From Sambucus nigra (taxonomy: Eukaryota; Streptophyta; Magnoliopsida; Dipsacales; Adoxaceae), in assembly GCA_949130495.1 (NCBI GenBank), contig OX422207.1, positions 706,028,456 to 706,092,455 of the forward strand: a stretch of DNA of 64,000 nucleotides, written 5' to 3'. How positions within the stretch are numbered: the stretch's first letter is position 1; the number at the start of each line of letters is the position of its first letter. The notes beneath the pieces were generated by a model. It ran no database searches. It saw nothing but the letters and a program-made list of their open reading frames with translations, and was not told where the DNA came from. The translations under genes and the position numbers were made by a program. This document shows, one piece after another, positions 12,781-24,920 of this stretch.

Positions 12781-14553
12781 CTAGGGTGTACCCGTGCCGA
12801 TGTCACATTGATAAATCCGTTCCTGTGATATTTTGTACCCATGTCGATGGCACGGCGATAAATTTGTTCTCGTGATATTTTGTATTCTAAGTGTGTCGCC
12901 AATAACGCAAACATAAATATTATTGATCATTCCATGGTACAGTTAATTGGCACGATTAAGCACATTGATCCAAATTTATAAATTTTATTGGCATTGTAAG
13001 CTGCCCTTGTACTCTGATAACATTTTAAACTTTACTGAACCAAATTTTATAAAGAAAGTTGAATTCTAAGTACTTTATGTCATGTTCGTTTTATAAAGAG
13101 ATTTACTTGCATGAACATGTCTTGTTCGTTTCCAAATTTTAACTCGTATTAGTGGTCTAAGTAAGTTTGTATTTTTTATATAGATTAAATTAATAACATA
13201 AAAAATTGAAAGTTCATTTTTTTAAATAACAAAACTTCTAATAAATTTTTTATACTAAACTGTTACATATCCAAATTCCAAAAGAATTTTATTCCATCTA
13301 ATGCGAATATAAAAAAATGATAGATGCTGCCATGTTCTACCACCAAAGAATACAATTAAAAAAACATCAATTTTATCATCATATCATCAATAGTAAAAAC
13401 GTTCCAGACATTTCGTAATGGTGATTAGGTTTAACAAAATAAGACCCGTAATAAAATGAAGTTTGTTGACGAATTTTAAATATCATAAAATGGTCAACAT
13501 GCATTGAAACCTTGAAAAAATAGTCAAATGAAAAATTGTCTACTTTAAAACATTATTAAATATGATCAATGCACACAAAGTGAGTATGCAAGTATTTGTG
13601 TTATTTCATTTACTTCTTTAGCTCCCGTGGATACCAAATAAATTGGCACAAAGGTTTAATCATTTTTTTTAAAAACTAATGCCAAACAATTGTAATAATA
13701 TAAAAAATATTCGGTTCAATAGTATGTCTAATGACGTTGGCAACCTTTAATTATAACTTGGTGGTATTATTGCAAGGCAGGTCTCGTGTACACTCACTAA
13801 CTTCAATCCCTCTCATGTAAAATCAGACACCAAAACCAATGCAACTGTAGTAAAGAGAATGGGCAGTGTTGTTTACAAAAGCAAATTGGAGATACTTTTC
13901 CCAAAGCAAATGGGTACAATGTTTTGAGCAAATTAATTTTGAAAGCATGAGAAAATTATTTTAATTTCTTTAAACCAAAGAAAACAATTTTTCTCAAAAG
14001 CAAAGTGTGACAATATCAGCAAGAAAAAACTCTTGCTAAACACACCGAGTGTAAGAGCTGTGTTAGTACCGGACCGGTACTACAGGTTGATGAGTTGTCA
14101 CTCTTTCATTGGGTGTCCTTTTTTTGAAAAATAATTTTTTTTTAAATAAGAAAAAATGTATTGTTAAAAAACACTATTTTAATATAAAAAATAATTAAAA
14201 ATAAAAAATATTGGGTAAATGAATGTTTGAGGGACTAAATGAATTATAAATAATAATTCTTATTAGAATGATATGGTCTAATTAAACCGAAACATCTAAA
14301 TACCTCTTTAGAATGATAAAACTTATATTATAATCACAAAAATTAGTCAATACATGTAAAAGACAAATGATAATATAAGAATAGAAAATTAATAGAGTAA
14401 CATAAAGATTGAACCCAAACAGATTACGTACAAAACTTCACCCACATAAAAGAGTTGCTAAAGCATAAAAAGTAGTTGCATGTGTTACTTTTTAAAAGAC
14501 ATTAGAAATAAGATATAAAAAATGCATGTTTTTCCCGTCTTAATACCAAAAAT

Positions 14554-14952
14554 TAGGGGTGATAATTTAGAAACAACACGCAACGACACGAAATTGACTC
14601 AAATTTGACACGATCAGTCATAATCCTATCGGGTTTTTTTACACGAAGTCGTGTCGTGTCATGTTCGTGTCAAAATTATGAGTCATGTTAATCATGTTAT
14701 CGTGTCTTGTCGTGTTAATCTTGTTTTATTCGAGTTTTTGTGTCTATTTATGTTTAATTTAGTGTAAAATTTAAGAAATCGTGTTTTTCATGTCGTGTCG
14801 TGTTCTGTCATTTTTATTTGGGTCGTAATCGTGTCAACAAAAAAAAATACAAATTCGTGTCGTATCGTGTTCGTGTCCAAAAAACCCTTATCATGTCGTG
14901 TCGTGTCGTGTCTGGCCGAAACACGTCCCAAAAACACGAATTTCCACCCCTA
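14554..14952. mobile_element. Small hAT-like element with internal CGTGT repeats (399 bp)
   Basis: The ends are TAGGGGTGATAATT and (reverse-complemented) TAGGGGTGGAAATT. Flanks are CAAAAAT on both sides (14547-14553 and 14953-14959). The interior is almost wholly built of ACACGACACG/CGTGTCGTGT words. No transposase. The superfamily call rests on the ~8-bp duplication class and CACCCCTA ends. Confidence 0.6.
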
Positions 14953-15110
14953 CAAAAATCCGTGGTTTAAACTATCCAAACAAATACATCAAACATTTGC
15001 ATTCATTCTAACAATTAAGATTTACGTCAATTTTTCACATCCTCATTGGATAAAATAAAGTAATATATGAGATCATTTATATACAACAAAACGTAAGGAA
15101 TTTGTTAAAT

Positions 15111-15305
15111 CCTTTAAGGCAAACATAAAAATAACTTTCACCTATCTCGTGGGCAACCTCCATCATTAACTCTCCTGTTAAAAAAAATGCAGTCAGCTAA
15201 TCAAACAAAGTAAACCCTTTAAGGCAAACATAAAAATAACTGTCACCTATCTCGTGGGCAACCTCCATCATTAACTCCCCTGTTAAAAAAATGTGGTCAG
15301 CAAAA
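15111..15305. repeat. Tandem duplication, about 105-bp period
   Basis: CCTTTAAGGCAAACATAAAA starts at 15111 and again at 15216. The two copies share the CACCTATCTCGTGGGCAACC block and differ at only a few positions. This is a local duplication inside the Helitron-like insertion. Confidence 0.85.
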
Positions 15306-16705
15306 ATGCATCAAACAGAGTAAAGAAACCCACTAATAGTGGAAAGCACAATAAACTTTAGAATATAGAACAAAATCCAAAAAAAAAATCATTTATTGTG
15401 GGGCATTTATGACAAACTAAGATAAAGACCTAATCCGATCTAAAGCAACAAAGAACAAATAAATGCAAAAATTCAAAGGGGAAAAAACCCACCATTCTTG
15501 AATCGAGAAATCAATCCATCACTCAACCAAAAAGATCAAACACAAATCTGTGTAAAAGAGACCACCATAAGATATTGGATATGTAAATAATGTGCATATA
15601 TCTGTATAATGTTTTCAAAGTACCTGTGTAAGTGCCAAGAGATACTTTCTTTCTTAATAATTCGGGATTTGTAAACAATAAAGAGTAAACACACATGCAT
15701 TCAAACCATTAACCCAAATATTAAAGTGAAAGAACTACAAACATTACACAAAAACCACCAAAAATTAAAACCAAAAGTTTCAACAAAAAAGTAGGTTTGA
15801 ACAGGTCCGCTACTTTTTTTCAACTCATCAAACTAACCCTGTCACTCACACACGCATTTATACGCAAAAACGATTTAACCAAAAACATATTACTAAGAAC
15901 CAAAACATTACAGAGTAATGGTTTGGAGTTAGAACCAAAACAGATGAATATGTAAGAACCGAAAAAACTTTGATTTGAACCAAAACAGATGAACAGGTAA
16001 GGACCAAAATAGATGAACAGGTAAGAACCCAAAACAAAAATGATTTGATGAACAGATGTGTTACCAAAACTGGGTTTTGAAGATCAAGTAAGAACCCAAA
16101 AAACTTTGATCAACAGGTAAGAACCCGAAAAACTTTTGATGTCTCAGTTTTTACCCCAACCAAACCAAACTCCAACCCATAAAACCATATATATTCCGTA
16201 GATAGAGAGGGAGAAATAGGGTTCTTACCAGCGGATGTATATTTCATAAACTGTGGAGGTTGTTATGTTAGTCAAAACCCCAATTGTTCTTATCGGCGGC
16301 AAACCAACCGGACGCTCTTTTCCTTATGGTCGTTCCAGATCAGCTCGGTAGTGGAACCTCTTGTCATGGAAGCTTGGAGATGGGATTCGAGAAAAAAAAA
16401 CTGCTCAGAAATAAAGAAATGGAAGTAGTTCAAAAAATGAGTTCCAAAGTAGTCCCAACGAAAGGAGTTCCAAAAATGAGTATACCTAAATTTATTCAAA
16501 CTCACACTACTGAGATTTAAGAAACTGGGTTTTCGGCTTACCTTAACCATACTCATACATTTCTTGGAACCTCAAAATTGGAACCTAAGAAAGTATATTC
16601 TGCAACACAAAACCATTGTCAACGTAAGAATACGGGAGGGGATGGAGAGGAGAGGTAGTGATAAGAGAGAGATAAAAATACCATGGATTAGGGCTTGTCA
16701 TGGGT

Positions 16706-16706
16706 A

Positions 16707-16771
<65 letters not shown>
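16706..16771. repeat. (GA)n microsatellite
   Basis: An uninterrupted GA run about 60 bases long, which explains the serine/leucine-repeat ORF on the minus strand. That ORF is not a gene. Confidence 0.95.
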
Positions 16772-16774
<3 letters not shown>

Positions 16775-17016
16775 AGACTAAAGAAAAAGAGAAGTGATGG
16801 GTACTTTATTTGCTCCGTACCAGCGTGGATGTACATAGAAGATTTCAAGTACAAATTTATTTCTTGAGCCTTGTGCTTCTATTGTAAAGAAAATTATTTA
16901 GGACCGTTAGATTGAAATTCGCAAGATTTAATCGGAACCGTCAGTTGATAAAGACCAAACTCATCAACTTTCGATCTCAGCCGTTAGTTGTCCTAGACAA
17001 AAAATCCCTCCTCCTT

Positions 17017-17020
<4 letters not shown>

Positions 17021-17072
<52 letters not shown>
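17021..17072. repeat. (TA)n microsatellite at the right edge of the Helitron-like insertion
   Basis: A long TA run separates the insertion from the resuming Gypsy-A LTR (CAACAAATGGCTATACTC at 17073). It matches the TA run at 44184-44210 in the other LTR. Confidence 0.95.
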
Positions 17073-17074
<2 letters not shown>

Positions 17075-18585
17075 ACAAATGGCTATACTCTCATCCCATA
17101 TACAAATCCCACACGTAGTATATTTAAAGTTTATCCCATAACTAATAATTCACATTTTATTCACATTTCTCATTACTTCTAACATCTCTTATTAACCGAA
17201 AGGATTTAATAACTATTCTAGTAGCTACCTTCAATTCGTACTTATTGGTCCAAAACCCAGACTCGTTATAACAAGCCCGGATTATATTTTAATTCCTAAC
17301 AATCCCTTTTTTTCGATAATGTTACAATCTGTCTAGAAATAAAAATTACAATTTTGAGGATTTTCTGCTTCGGTTTTGAAAAAAATTAAAATTTCAAAGT
17401 TGTGCAGAACATGATTTTATACAAAACAATTTATGCACACTACCAAATTCCACTTAAAACAATCCTAAAAATATCATACAATGTTCGTCCTTTTTTTACA
17501 TATTTCTACTTACGGGTTGTAACGTAATTCATCCTCTAAATCTCCACCAAATTTTCCCAAACTCCTTATAATTCATCCCAAATGATATAACCACGTATGT
17601 ACATGATTTACAACATCAAATCATATATAAATCATAATGCAATTTTATGAATCGTACTAATCTCATTTTAAATTCAAGTAAATCTACATGATAGAATTCT
17701 TTCTCAAGACACATATAAACTCCAAATTCCCTCATCAATTAAACCCAAAATTTTATGGTGTTAATTCTAATTTCATCAAAGTAATAATCCTAAACAATTT
17801 CCATTTGAATAATTACGTTAAAATCATCAAATTTTGTTCTTTGATTTATAGTTTTCGTGGATGTTTATCACTTCTAATTTAACATGGATATTATACTCAC
17901 TAACTCGAACAAGAATTACACTTGCCTTAAGGTTTAGGTCTGATCCTTTAGTGAAGATATATGTATAATATTTCCTCCTGCTTTCCAATCACTTTTCTGG
18001 TGGTGGTGCAGCCCTTAGTTTGCTCTGAAAACCCCTCCTCTTCCTAGAATTCTCTCCCTTCCTCTTCTTAGTCTTTTGGTAAATGATATCTTTGTTTAAC
18101 ACACTCTAATCTTAAACAATAAAACTCCAATTCCGTAGGTACTATTCACCTCCCCCGCAAAATGACCAAAATACCCCTCTGGGGTGTCCTTTTCGTTCCC
18201 AATTGACCCTAGACCCAAATCAAACCCCCGAGTAGACTTTTCTGCCTATTTCGACCCTTTCGGACTCATTGGAGTAGTCTAAATGACCATATGGATGAAT
18301 TAAAATTAATTTCACTTTTTTCCCTTTTAATTTAGTCTCGACACGACTCACACATGGGTCCCAACTTAATTTCAATAATTCGTGTATTATTTACTCGCGA
18401 CCATATAGTCATATATTAATTTTTATCACTAAGTAATATTCAATATCAATCGCATAATTCTTTATTCTCTAGTGATATTCATTCTGAATTAATTACAATT
18501 ATTATTCATAAATAATTTCAATTAATCCCCATTTGACTTTTAATTAATCCAATTTTAAAAGTCATTAAAATTACGGGGTATTACA
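17073..18585 (-). mobile_element. Gypsy-A left LTR, second part (5' end on minus strand)
   Basis: It is collinear with 44211-45684, with shared blocks such as AGCTACCTTCAATTC, GAGGATTTTCTGCT, and the TTAAAATTACGGGGTATTA end. On the minus strand the LTR starts TGTAATACCCCG at 18585. With the Helitron-like piece removed, the LTR is about 3.0 kb, close to the right LTR with its insertions removed. No coding sequence. Confidence 0.75.
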
Positions 18586-18598
18586 TACTTCCCCCATT
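18586..18598 (-). promoter_or_regulatory. Polypurine tract of Gypsy-A
   Basis: On the minus strand AATGGGGGAAGTA directly precedes the LTR start TGTAATACCCCG. Just upstream is GAATTTCGGGATAAAATTC, the sequence that typically precedes the polypurine tract in Tekay/Del chromoviruses (known family feature, from memory). Confidence 0.7.
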
Positions 18599-19063
18599 AC
18601 AATTGAATTTTATCCCGAAATTCATAAAAGTATACCAGATAAGAATAACTCTGGCTATATGATGCGCATCCCATCCTTGCGCTTACAAGTAAACTACTTC
18701 ATACCGCCCATACAGTACTCTATCAAATACCCTTAATAATGAACACCTCACCTCTATTCATTTTAAACTCCAGGTTACCCTATCATGTAGGTTCTTGCCC
18801 AACCTGTATCGTTTTAGTTTCACTACTTAAACTTTATTTTAGATATTCACTATCTAGCCTTCTACTATTTGCAACTTAGTAGATTAATCATTTTTATGAT
18901 ATATACGATCTCGTCTCGCGACGATCGCACATAAGTAGGTTATTTGTGTCGTATATGTTTTAAGCACATGATGTACTAAGTACCAACTCATCTTTAATAT
19001 TGGCAATAATACTTGGTCCCCCATATTTAACTAATAAGAAAGATGACAACAAGGCTTACCGTG

Positions 19064-19560
19064 TTATACCTCAACTGGAGATATGACCCAAAGTGAAGTT
19101 ATATGAGTTATTGTACACAACCTCCATGAGTGGAAGGGTCTTCGCTCGTCCCCCCCCCCCCCCCCAATCCAAGGGTACACATATAATTTATTTCCCAACA
19201 TCTTATTAGTCTGCTTATTCTGCCCATTCGTCTGTGGATGGTAGGCCGTACTCAATCACAACTCGGTACCCATGGCCTCGTGAATACTCTCCAAAAATTG
19301 AATGACAAAGATCTTGTCCCAATCAGACACGAGATCAAGCGATACCCCCATGTAACCTCATTATCTAGGTTATCAAGATCGGCGCATACTGTCCAGTAGT
19401 ATGATCACTCCTAACTGCCATAATGTGAGCTACTTCGGTCAACCGATCCACTATCACCCATATAGGATCGTAACCCGTCTAGGAAGTAGTTACCTACGAG
19501 ATAAAAATCTTAAAATGCTCTCCCACTTTACTGGTTGAGAAATTCCTACTTGTTTTGGAT
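19064..19560 (-). pseudogene. Gypsy-A integrase remnant
   Basis: Minus-strand translation shows ordered pieces of a Ty3/gypsy integrase core. IWVIVDRLTEVAHIMAVR lies near 19440-19390, SDWD (the second catalytic-Asp region) near 19330, EAMGTEL, and then STAYHPQTNGQ at 19253-19220. An in-frame stop sits just before STAYHPQTNGQ, and a run of 16 C (19150-19165) breaks the reading after it. Only a fragment of the usual pol remains, so it is inactive. Confidence 0.75.
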
Positions 19561-22284
19561 TGCCCACTCTTTACCAATAGACAAGTGACCTATTGCAAAT
19601 AAATTTAGCAATATTTCGCTTCATTGCAGCCCATCACCATTGTCATTTTCAACCTAATACATCTTGTATTCTCTCAAATGTACCTATATCTGTGATCCAT
19701 GTGACTTTGGCTCACTGCGTGTTAGAAGTCCTTTTCCTGGTCTAAAAAATCAGTTCTTTTGAAACGTAAGCTTCTGACAAATCTTACGAAATAAGCTTGA
19801 CTTCCCTGGCTAAAAGTTATCGATTTAATACGACAATCGTAATCCACTTCCTGATTCAATCACCTAAGGCGCCCATACACCCTATATCTCTTGCCTTATT
19901 ATTCCAATACTATGTACCACTCGTAAGTCAATTTTCACTCACTTGGCATACTGATAGGGTAGGAGTACACTCACCCACCCTACTAATTATAACTTAAGCA
20001 CTCTTTGAGTGGCATAATTGTTCTATTCATAATGATACCAGGACTAGGCGTCTTTGTCGGCCTTAAGTCATAATAGAATTATCAACAGTCAATTATATTC
20101 TTGTATATGTATAATGTCCAAAGTATGAAACCTATGTACTATCGACCAAACTTCTCTCTAACTCCTGAAGTTCGCTAGTTTCATGCGTGGGATGTCTCAC
20201 AAAGAGAAATCAAAACAAGGAACCCTCCCGATACACTACTACCTAACATAATTGATTGTCGAGATCCGTAAGGCCCTCAGTACATAATATGTTCCTTCCC
20301 ACAATCTCCATATGCAAAAAAATCTACTTATGTTCCTTAGAAATAATGTTAAACATGGAGCTCTCATTATCTCAATCTCTCGGTGCTATATATATAATGA
20401 GCTATATCTCGCTGCTCGATAAACGTCATAATGTATCCTGAGTCACATCGGTAAATAAATTCCTATACACCGAGTTTACATATAACTAGACAACATACTC
20501 ACTGAAGTCGATAATACCATGAAATTTTCATATATATTTATAGGACCAACCCTATGTCAGGTGGCGCCTCACCACAGTAATATTGCTCACTCAGAATATC
20601 CAGCACGATAGTCTTATCATTCAATCTACTACCGTTCAAACATTTGGTAATTAATACATACACATTACCATAAGAATCTCTACTTTGCTAATTCAAAGTA
20701 GCAATAAATTATAGCGATAAAATATGTTCTTAGTGCCCACCCGACTCACTTACGAACACCATCAAAAAGTCCCATTATCAATTTTAAATACATTTGCAAC
20801 CCAACCATTAAAACCATCATATCCACTGAACTCCACTCACACACAAATTTTTAGTGTTAATAATTCATATATATTGTGACACACCTGTGCCACTTGAATT
20901 AAACCTTTAGTCATAAAGATGAAACAAAACTTCACCAGTCTCGCCCAATCGTAGGGTCCCAGCACTTAGCTACCAACACAACCATTGAGCATCTGTAATC
21001 ATTATACATCTAGGATTTCATCCAATAGTTGCCCCTCCTCGTAGTGGGCAATGTTTTCTATTGTACGACTACACAACCATCATTGAAACGTTGGTCTTAA
21101 ATCTGTAGGCCCAATTATGGCCTTACTGGCCTCCCTTTTACTTCCTGGGCCTCATTGACCCTAAAATACAGTATGCTACAGTTGTTGAGGACTCTGCTTG
21201 TCCTGCCTAATACCACTACTCTCAGGGTGTAAATATACTGGGCCTAATTCTCTTGACCCAATTCCTCCACTGGAAATTTCACTCCTCTAGTTTTTATGCC
21301 TTATTGGCATGGTTTACTGTTCCCAATCTTATCAGTGTCACTTTTTAATGTGGACACATGCAATACTGGTAACCCCGCTCACAATACATAAGGTAATTTC
21401 CCCATCACTGGCCCCTACTGACCATTTTGGAATGTCTTTCTCTCAGACATAGAAATCTTTGTTCTGAGTTGCTATTTTCGTGGTTCCTTTGACTCGACTA
21501 GTCCTATGGAACAAGTGGTCGACCTCGTTGGTCTTGGCTGAATTCATCGCGACTTAGATGAGATTTAATAATCATCTTTGTTTAACTAGATCCCCTACTG
21601 GGTATACCTTCTAGCATTATTCTACTAGAATCGTTGAATTCAATCTTGTCCTTCAGCTAAATATCCCAACTCTCCTGGCTCCCCTCCTTCTGGAAGCGAT
21701 AACAAATTTCTTAGCGTTATGGACTCTCTTTGTCTTCATCAAAATTCCCATTTGCACTTGAATATTTAATTCTCTAGTTCTTCCACACAATGAACTTGTC
21801 TTATCTTTGGTGTACCCAGTTCTTCGTTGGGTAAGGAATTCGTTAAGTGAGTTGACTACTCTCTCGCGTTGGGTTTTTCTTCCTTTCCCACATGAGATAA
21901 ATTTCAAAATTATATTCATATCCCCATTAAACATCGAATGGATGATTTCATAGTAGATCGATACTCTAATGTCTCGTTTTACCTTCCCACATGCTTATTT
22001 GTATGTGATGTCTAACTCTCATCACTTCTCATGAGAAAAAAATCTTTGCCCAATGTTTTCTAAATCTTCGATTGAGTCCTCCTCTCACTGTTCTTCTAAC
22101 GACCCTGAGTAGTCATCGATGCCCAATCGAGATTGTATAAGAATTACATCACTTATATATCCTAGAAGGAGCCCGTAATTCGTAATACACAGAGGATTAC
22201 AACATCCTAACAATAGGGCTCTAAATCAAAGAACGCTACACCGAAATGTAGAAAGTCGTGCAGATCCTAATGACACTAGAACGT

Positions 22285-22299
22285 GATGTTTTGATACCA
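22285..22299 (-). promoter_or_regulatory. Primer-binding site of Gypsy-A
   Basis: On the minus strand TGGTATCAAAACATC sits two bases after the LTR end (...GTTGTTACA at 22302). TGGTATCA is the complement of the tRNA-Met 3' end. This fixes the orientation of Gypsy-A as minus. Confidence 0.7.
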
Positions 22300-22301
22300 C
22301 C

Positions 22302-23213
22302 TGTAACAACCCACTTAATAAAATACCGGATGGCCATTCATTTATCCAATTAATTTAAATTATTCAGCTGGCTCATTCTTAACATCATTATCGAAAATTA
22401 CCTTTTCTTTCATTATTAACCACCTAGTAATCAATTAAGCTAGTGTTAAAACTTTTAATTTTAAATAAAATTCCTTTTTGAGAATATCAATTAGTTATCA
22501 TATAAACCATTCCACAATAATGAATAATAAATAATAACCATCACAACTTATTAATGTAACTGGAATAAACATCTAGTTTCAAACATTTCAATATAATAAA
22601 TCAAATAAAGCCTAATGTATCCAACACCGACACAAATAAAACCACTGACTGAGATAGAATGGAAATGACACGAATCCTTTGGAAACATGGCATAAAAGAA
22701 ATGACTACAGAGCACATGAATCAGTAGAATGATGTGTCTAATGCAAGGTCCAAAACTCCATAGTTTCCATATCGAATAAATATGCAATCCATAAGTTGGG
22801 CATCCATGTGGATGGAAACCTGATATAGAATATACAATAAGGAAGAGAGTATACAAGAGAAAACGGGTTCAGAGCCCGATTCTAAAAGATTTTAAAAACA
22901 TCAAGTGAATAAATGCTATAATTTGCAATTATTATATGCATGGTAAATCCTTGAACTCTCACTTATTATTCTCACCTCTCAACTAATCTGCACGCCCAAC
23001 GTACACCTAAATTATTCTAGTTACTATTCCCACTTTCACTAGATTATCTCATTGTATCAACTAACCATAGCCCTTATCTTTCCCCACGCATTTTCTTCAC
23101 AATACATGTAATAATTAAATATATCAATTCAATTCTCAATATAATTAAGTGTTCTCATACTTAATTAATTTAAGATTTCTTTATCTTTCATGTCTACGTA
23201 AATCGCACAATAG

Positions 23214-23287
<74 letters not shown>

Positions 23288-23486
23288 TTCACTCAATTAT
23301 ATATACAATACTGCACCCCGAGACACAGCTGCGGTGCACGCATTACTCTGCTATCTAGTCCCAGTACATCTCGTCACTGTATAAATGACTGTTGGATCAG
23401 TATCTCACTCGAACGATCAATTCAAATCACACATATTGGATGTGAATATAGTTTCAAGCGTATGGGATACGCCCCCATATGGCCAT
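22302..23486 (-). mobile_element. Gypsy-A right LTR, first part
   Basis: It starts TGTAACAACCC next to the primer site and is collinear with 11253-12390 of the left LTR. It carries an expanded (TA)n run at 23217-23284 where the left LTR has a short one. It is interrupted at 23487 by a 900-bp insertion. Confidence 0.75.
23217..23284. repeat. (TA)n microsatellite
   Basis: About 34 TA units. In the left LTR the same place (12166-12200) is only a short ATATAT run, so it expanded in one copy. Confidence 0.95.
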
Positions 23487-24386
23487 TTATTAAGTGCGAA
23501 AATTATCTTTGATAGGTAGGTTTTCGCAGCGGCACGAGAGTCACCTACGCGCCGGTCATTTTATATTCGGCTCACCTGAACTATACAAAAACCTAAATTA
23601 CGACTACACTCAACTGGTGAATACAGCGGTAAGTTGGGTATCGAATCCACAGGGAATGTTCGATAGATCGCAAAAGGTTGTTAATCCAAGAACAATTGAA
23701 GAAGAACTCTTCAAAACCCTCAAAACCTAATCTATTCTAACCTAAAAATGTTTTATCTACTAAATATCTTCTTATTACAACAAAATTTGTATTTATAGTA
23801 AGGTAGAATAAAAGAGAAGAAGAAAGAAAATAAAAGAAAATATCTGCTGAAAAACAGGGGATCGATCGATCGACCTCTTTAGTCGATCGATTGATCAAGG
23901 CCAAAAATCGACAATTTAGAAAGGTCGATCGATCGACCATAAGTGTCGATCGATCGATCAAGAAGGTCAGAATGCAATAGCAGCACACTGCATCTTTTCT
24001 TCTCCTCTTTTGCTTTCCTTTTTTTTCCTCCGCTGAAATCGCTGTAACTTCTTCGTTATGAATCATAATCGCGCACCATTCATGGCCATGCGAATCTAGC
24101 GAGAAGGGCTACAACTTTCGTGAGATGTCGGGCCAGGTACCCAAGCTATGAAAAGACTAAAATGCCCTTGAATGTGCGATTGCGTACGGAACTTCACCGG
24201 AATGCGTTCGAACTCCATACTTAGTACCTAAACACCTTCAAAAGCCCAATTATACCTCATATAGAATGTTATCAATATAAACCGAGGTTGTCTGGTTAAC
24301 AGGCTTAAATATAGAGATTAAGGCACCCGAGGGGGCTAAAATGCATAGGTTCGGAGGATGAAATACATGATATTTGCGTATTATCA
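23487..24386 (-). mobile_element. 900-bp insertion with 5-bp target duplication, class uncertain
   Basis: It is flanked by GCCAT on both sides (23482-23486 and 24387-24391), and the left Gypsy-A LTR lacks it. On the minus strand it starts TGATAATACGCAAATATC and includes the phrase CCCTGTGGATTCGATACCC (minus of 23641-23659), which resembles sequence found near LTR/primer junctions of gypsy elements. It may therefore be a solo LTR or short LTR-derived element. The opposite end (TTATTAAGTGCG) does not obey TG...CA. It contains three clusters of GATCGATCGATC words at 23859-23960. The plus ORF at 23494-23730 has no recognisable domain. Confidence 0.55.
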
Positions 24387-24568
24387 GCCATCATTACTAT
24401 CATTATCACATATAGCCTATAACTAGATTCTATATTCTGAGGCACAGATAAAAAATCACCCCTAAAGGCACATCAGGACATAACTATCCTTAACGTGTAG
24501 ACCTCCCGTCGATAGCAAGTAGGCTACGTATGTCATACACACAAATCATCCTGTAGGTATACACTTAA

Positions 24569-24570
<2 letters not shown>
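24387..24570 (-). mobile_element. Gypsy-A right LTR, second part
   Basis: It resumes after the GCCAT duplication and is collinear with 12383-12560 (CACCCCTAAAGGC, GTAGACCTCCC, GTATGTCATACACACAAATCATC). It ends in the TA/GA microsatellite where the pararetrovirus block begins. Confidence 0.75.
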
Positions 24571-24630
<60 letters not shown>

Positions 24631-24631
24631 T
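24571..24631. repeat. (TA)n(GA)n microsatellite at left edge of the pararetrovirus
   Basis: A TA run is followed directly by a GA run. The viral block starts after it, and TA repeats also bound the block on the right (43629-43642). Confidence 0.95.
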
Positions 24632-24866
24632 TCTCTTAAACGGACTTCCTTAAAGAACGAATTAATAGACTTTTATCCTTATCCGGCTGTGGTCCCCTCG
24701 TGGTCCCTCAGACATTTTGTTATTTTCTTTAGATGGTCCTCATCTTGTCTTATATTAAAACCTTAATTTAAGACTATATATTTAAAGATTTATAGTTTAG
24801 AGCCAAATTGGTATCAAGACCTTAAGAACTTTAGAAACTCACCAAATTTCGTCCAAACCCTAATTG

Positions 24867-24879
24867 TGGTATCAGAGCC
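24867..24879 (+). promoter_or_regulatory. tRNA-Met primer-binding site of the pararetrovirus
   Basis: TGGTATCAGAGCC is the exact complement of the plant initiator tRNA-Met 3' end used by caulimovirids to prime minus-strand DNA. It marks position ~1 of the viral map. A weaker similar word (TTGGTATCAAGAC) lies at 24808-24820. Confidence 0.8.
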
Positions 24880-24920
24880 AAGACGCTCCTTTTTCGACTT
24901 TTAGTAAAAAGACTTTAATG

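Larger units (their letters stand above)
12781..17030 (-). mobile_element. Helitron-like non-autonomous insertion (about 4.25 kb)
   Basis: On the minus strand the element ends ...GCACGGGTACACCCTAG followed by T, as expected of Helitron 3' ends (hairpin, then CTRR, inserted between A and T). Two ~47-bp near-repeats at 12789 and 12836 together suggest an original CCGTGCC-GAT-GGCACGG hairpin. The stretch is exactly what is missing from the other Gypsy-A LTR. The other end near 17020-17030 is AT-rich and not sharply defined. No Rep/helicase is present. Contents are AT-rich spacer, a hAT-like element, a 105-bp duplication and a GA microsatellite. I recognise no gene in it. Confidence 0.5.
18599..22301 (-). 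mobile_element. Gypsy-A internal region (3.7 kb, internally deleted)
   Basis: It lies between the polypurine tract and the primer-binding site of a minus-strand element, so it is the complete internal region of this copy. At 3.7 kb it is too short for full gag-pol. Only integrase can be recognised (19064-19560). The half next to the primer site (20030-22301) has no recognisable domain and is duplicated at 8585-11252. RT and RNase H are missing. Confidence 0.65.

Noticed and set aside
15820..16067. Phe/Ser-rich minus-strand ORFs
   Set aside because: They come from a short degenerate repeat (ACCAAAACAGATGAACAGGTAAG) and have no domain.
16585..16854. Minus-strand Ser/Leu-repeat ORF
   Set aside because: It is a translated GA microsatellite.
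19797..21934. Short ORFs in the Gypsy-A internal region as genes
   Set aside because: The collinear duplicate at 8585-11252 does not keep these frames, so they are not under coding constraint.
24632..24700. Left end of the viral block as a copy of the 394-bp MITE
   Set aside because: GAGATTCTCTTAAACGGACTTCC only loosely resembles GGAGAGGTTCTCTAGTGGACC. No matching opposite arm was found.
24867..24879. Possible tRNA-Met gene fragment
   Set aside because: Only the 3'-end complement is present, with no cloverleaf. Position at the start of viral sequence makes it a primer-binding site.
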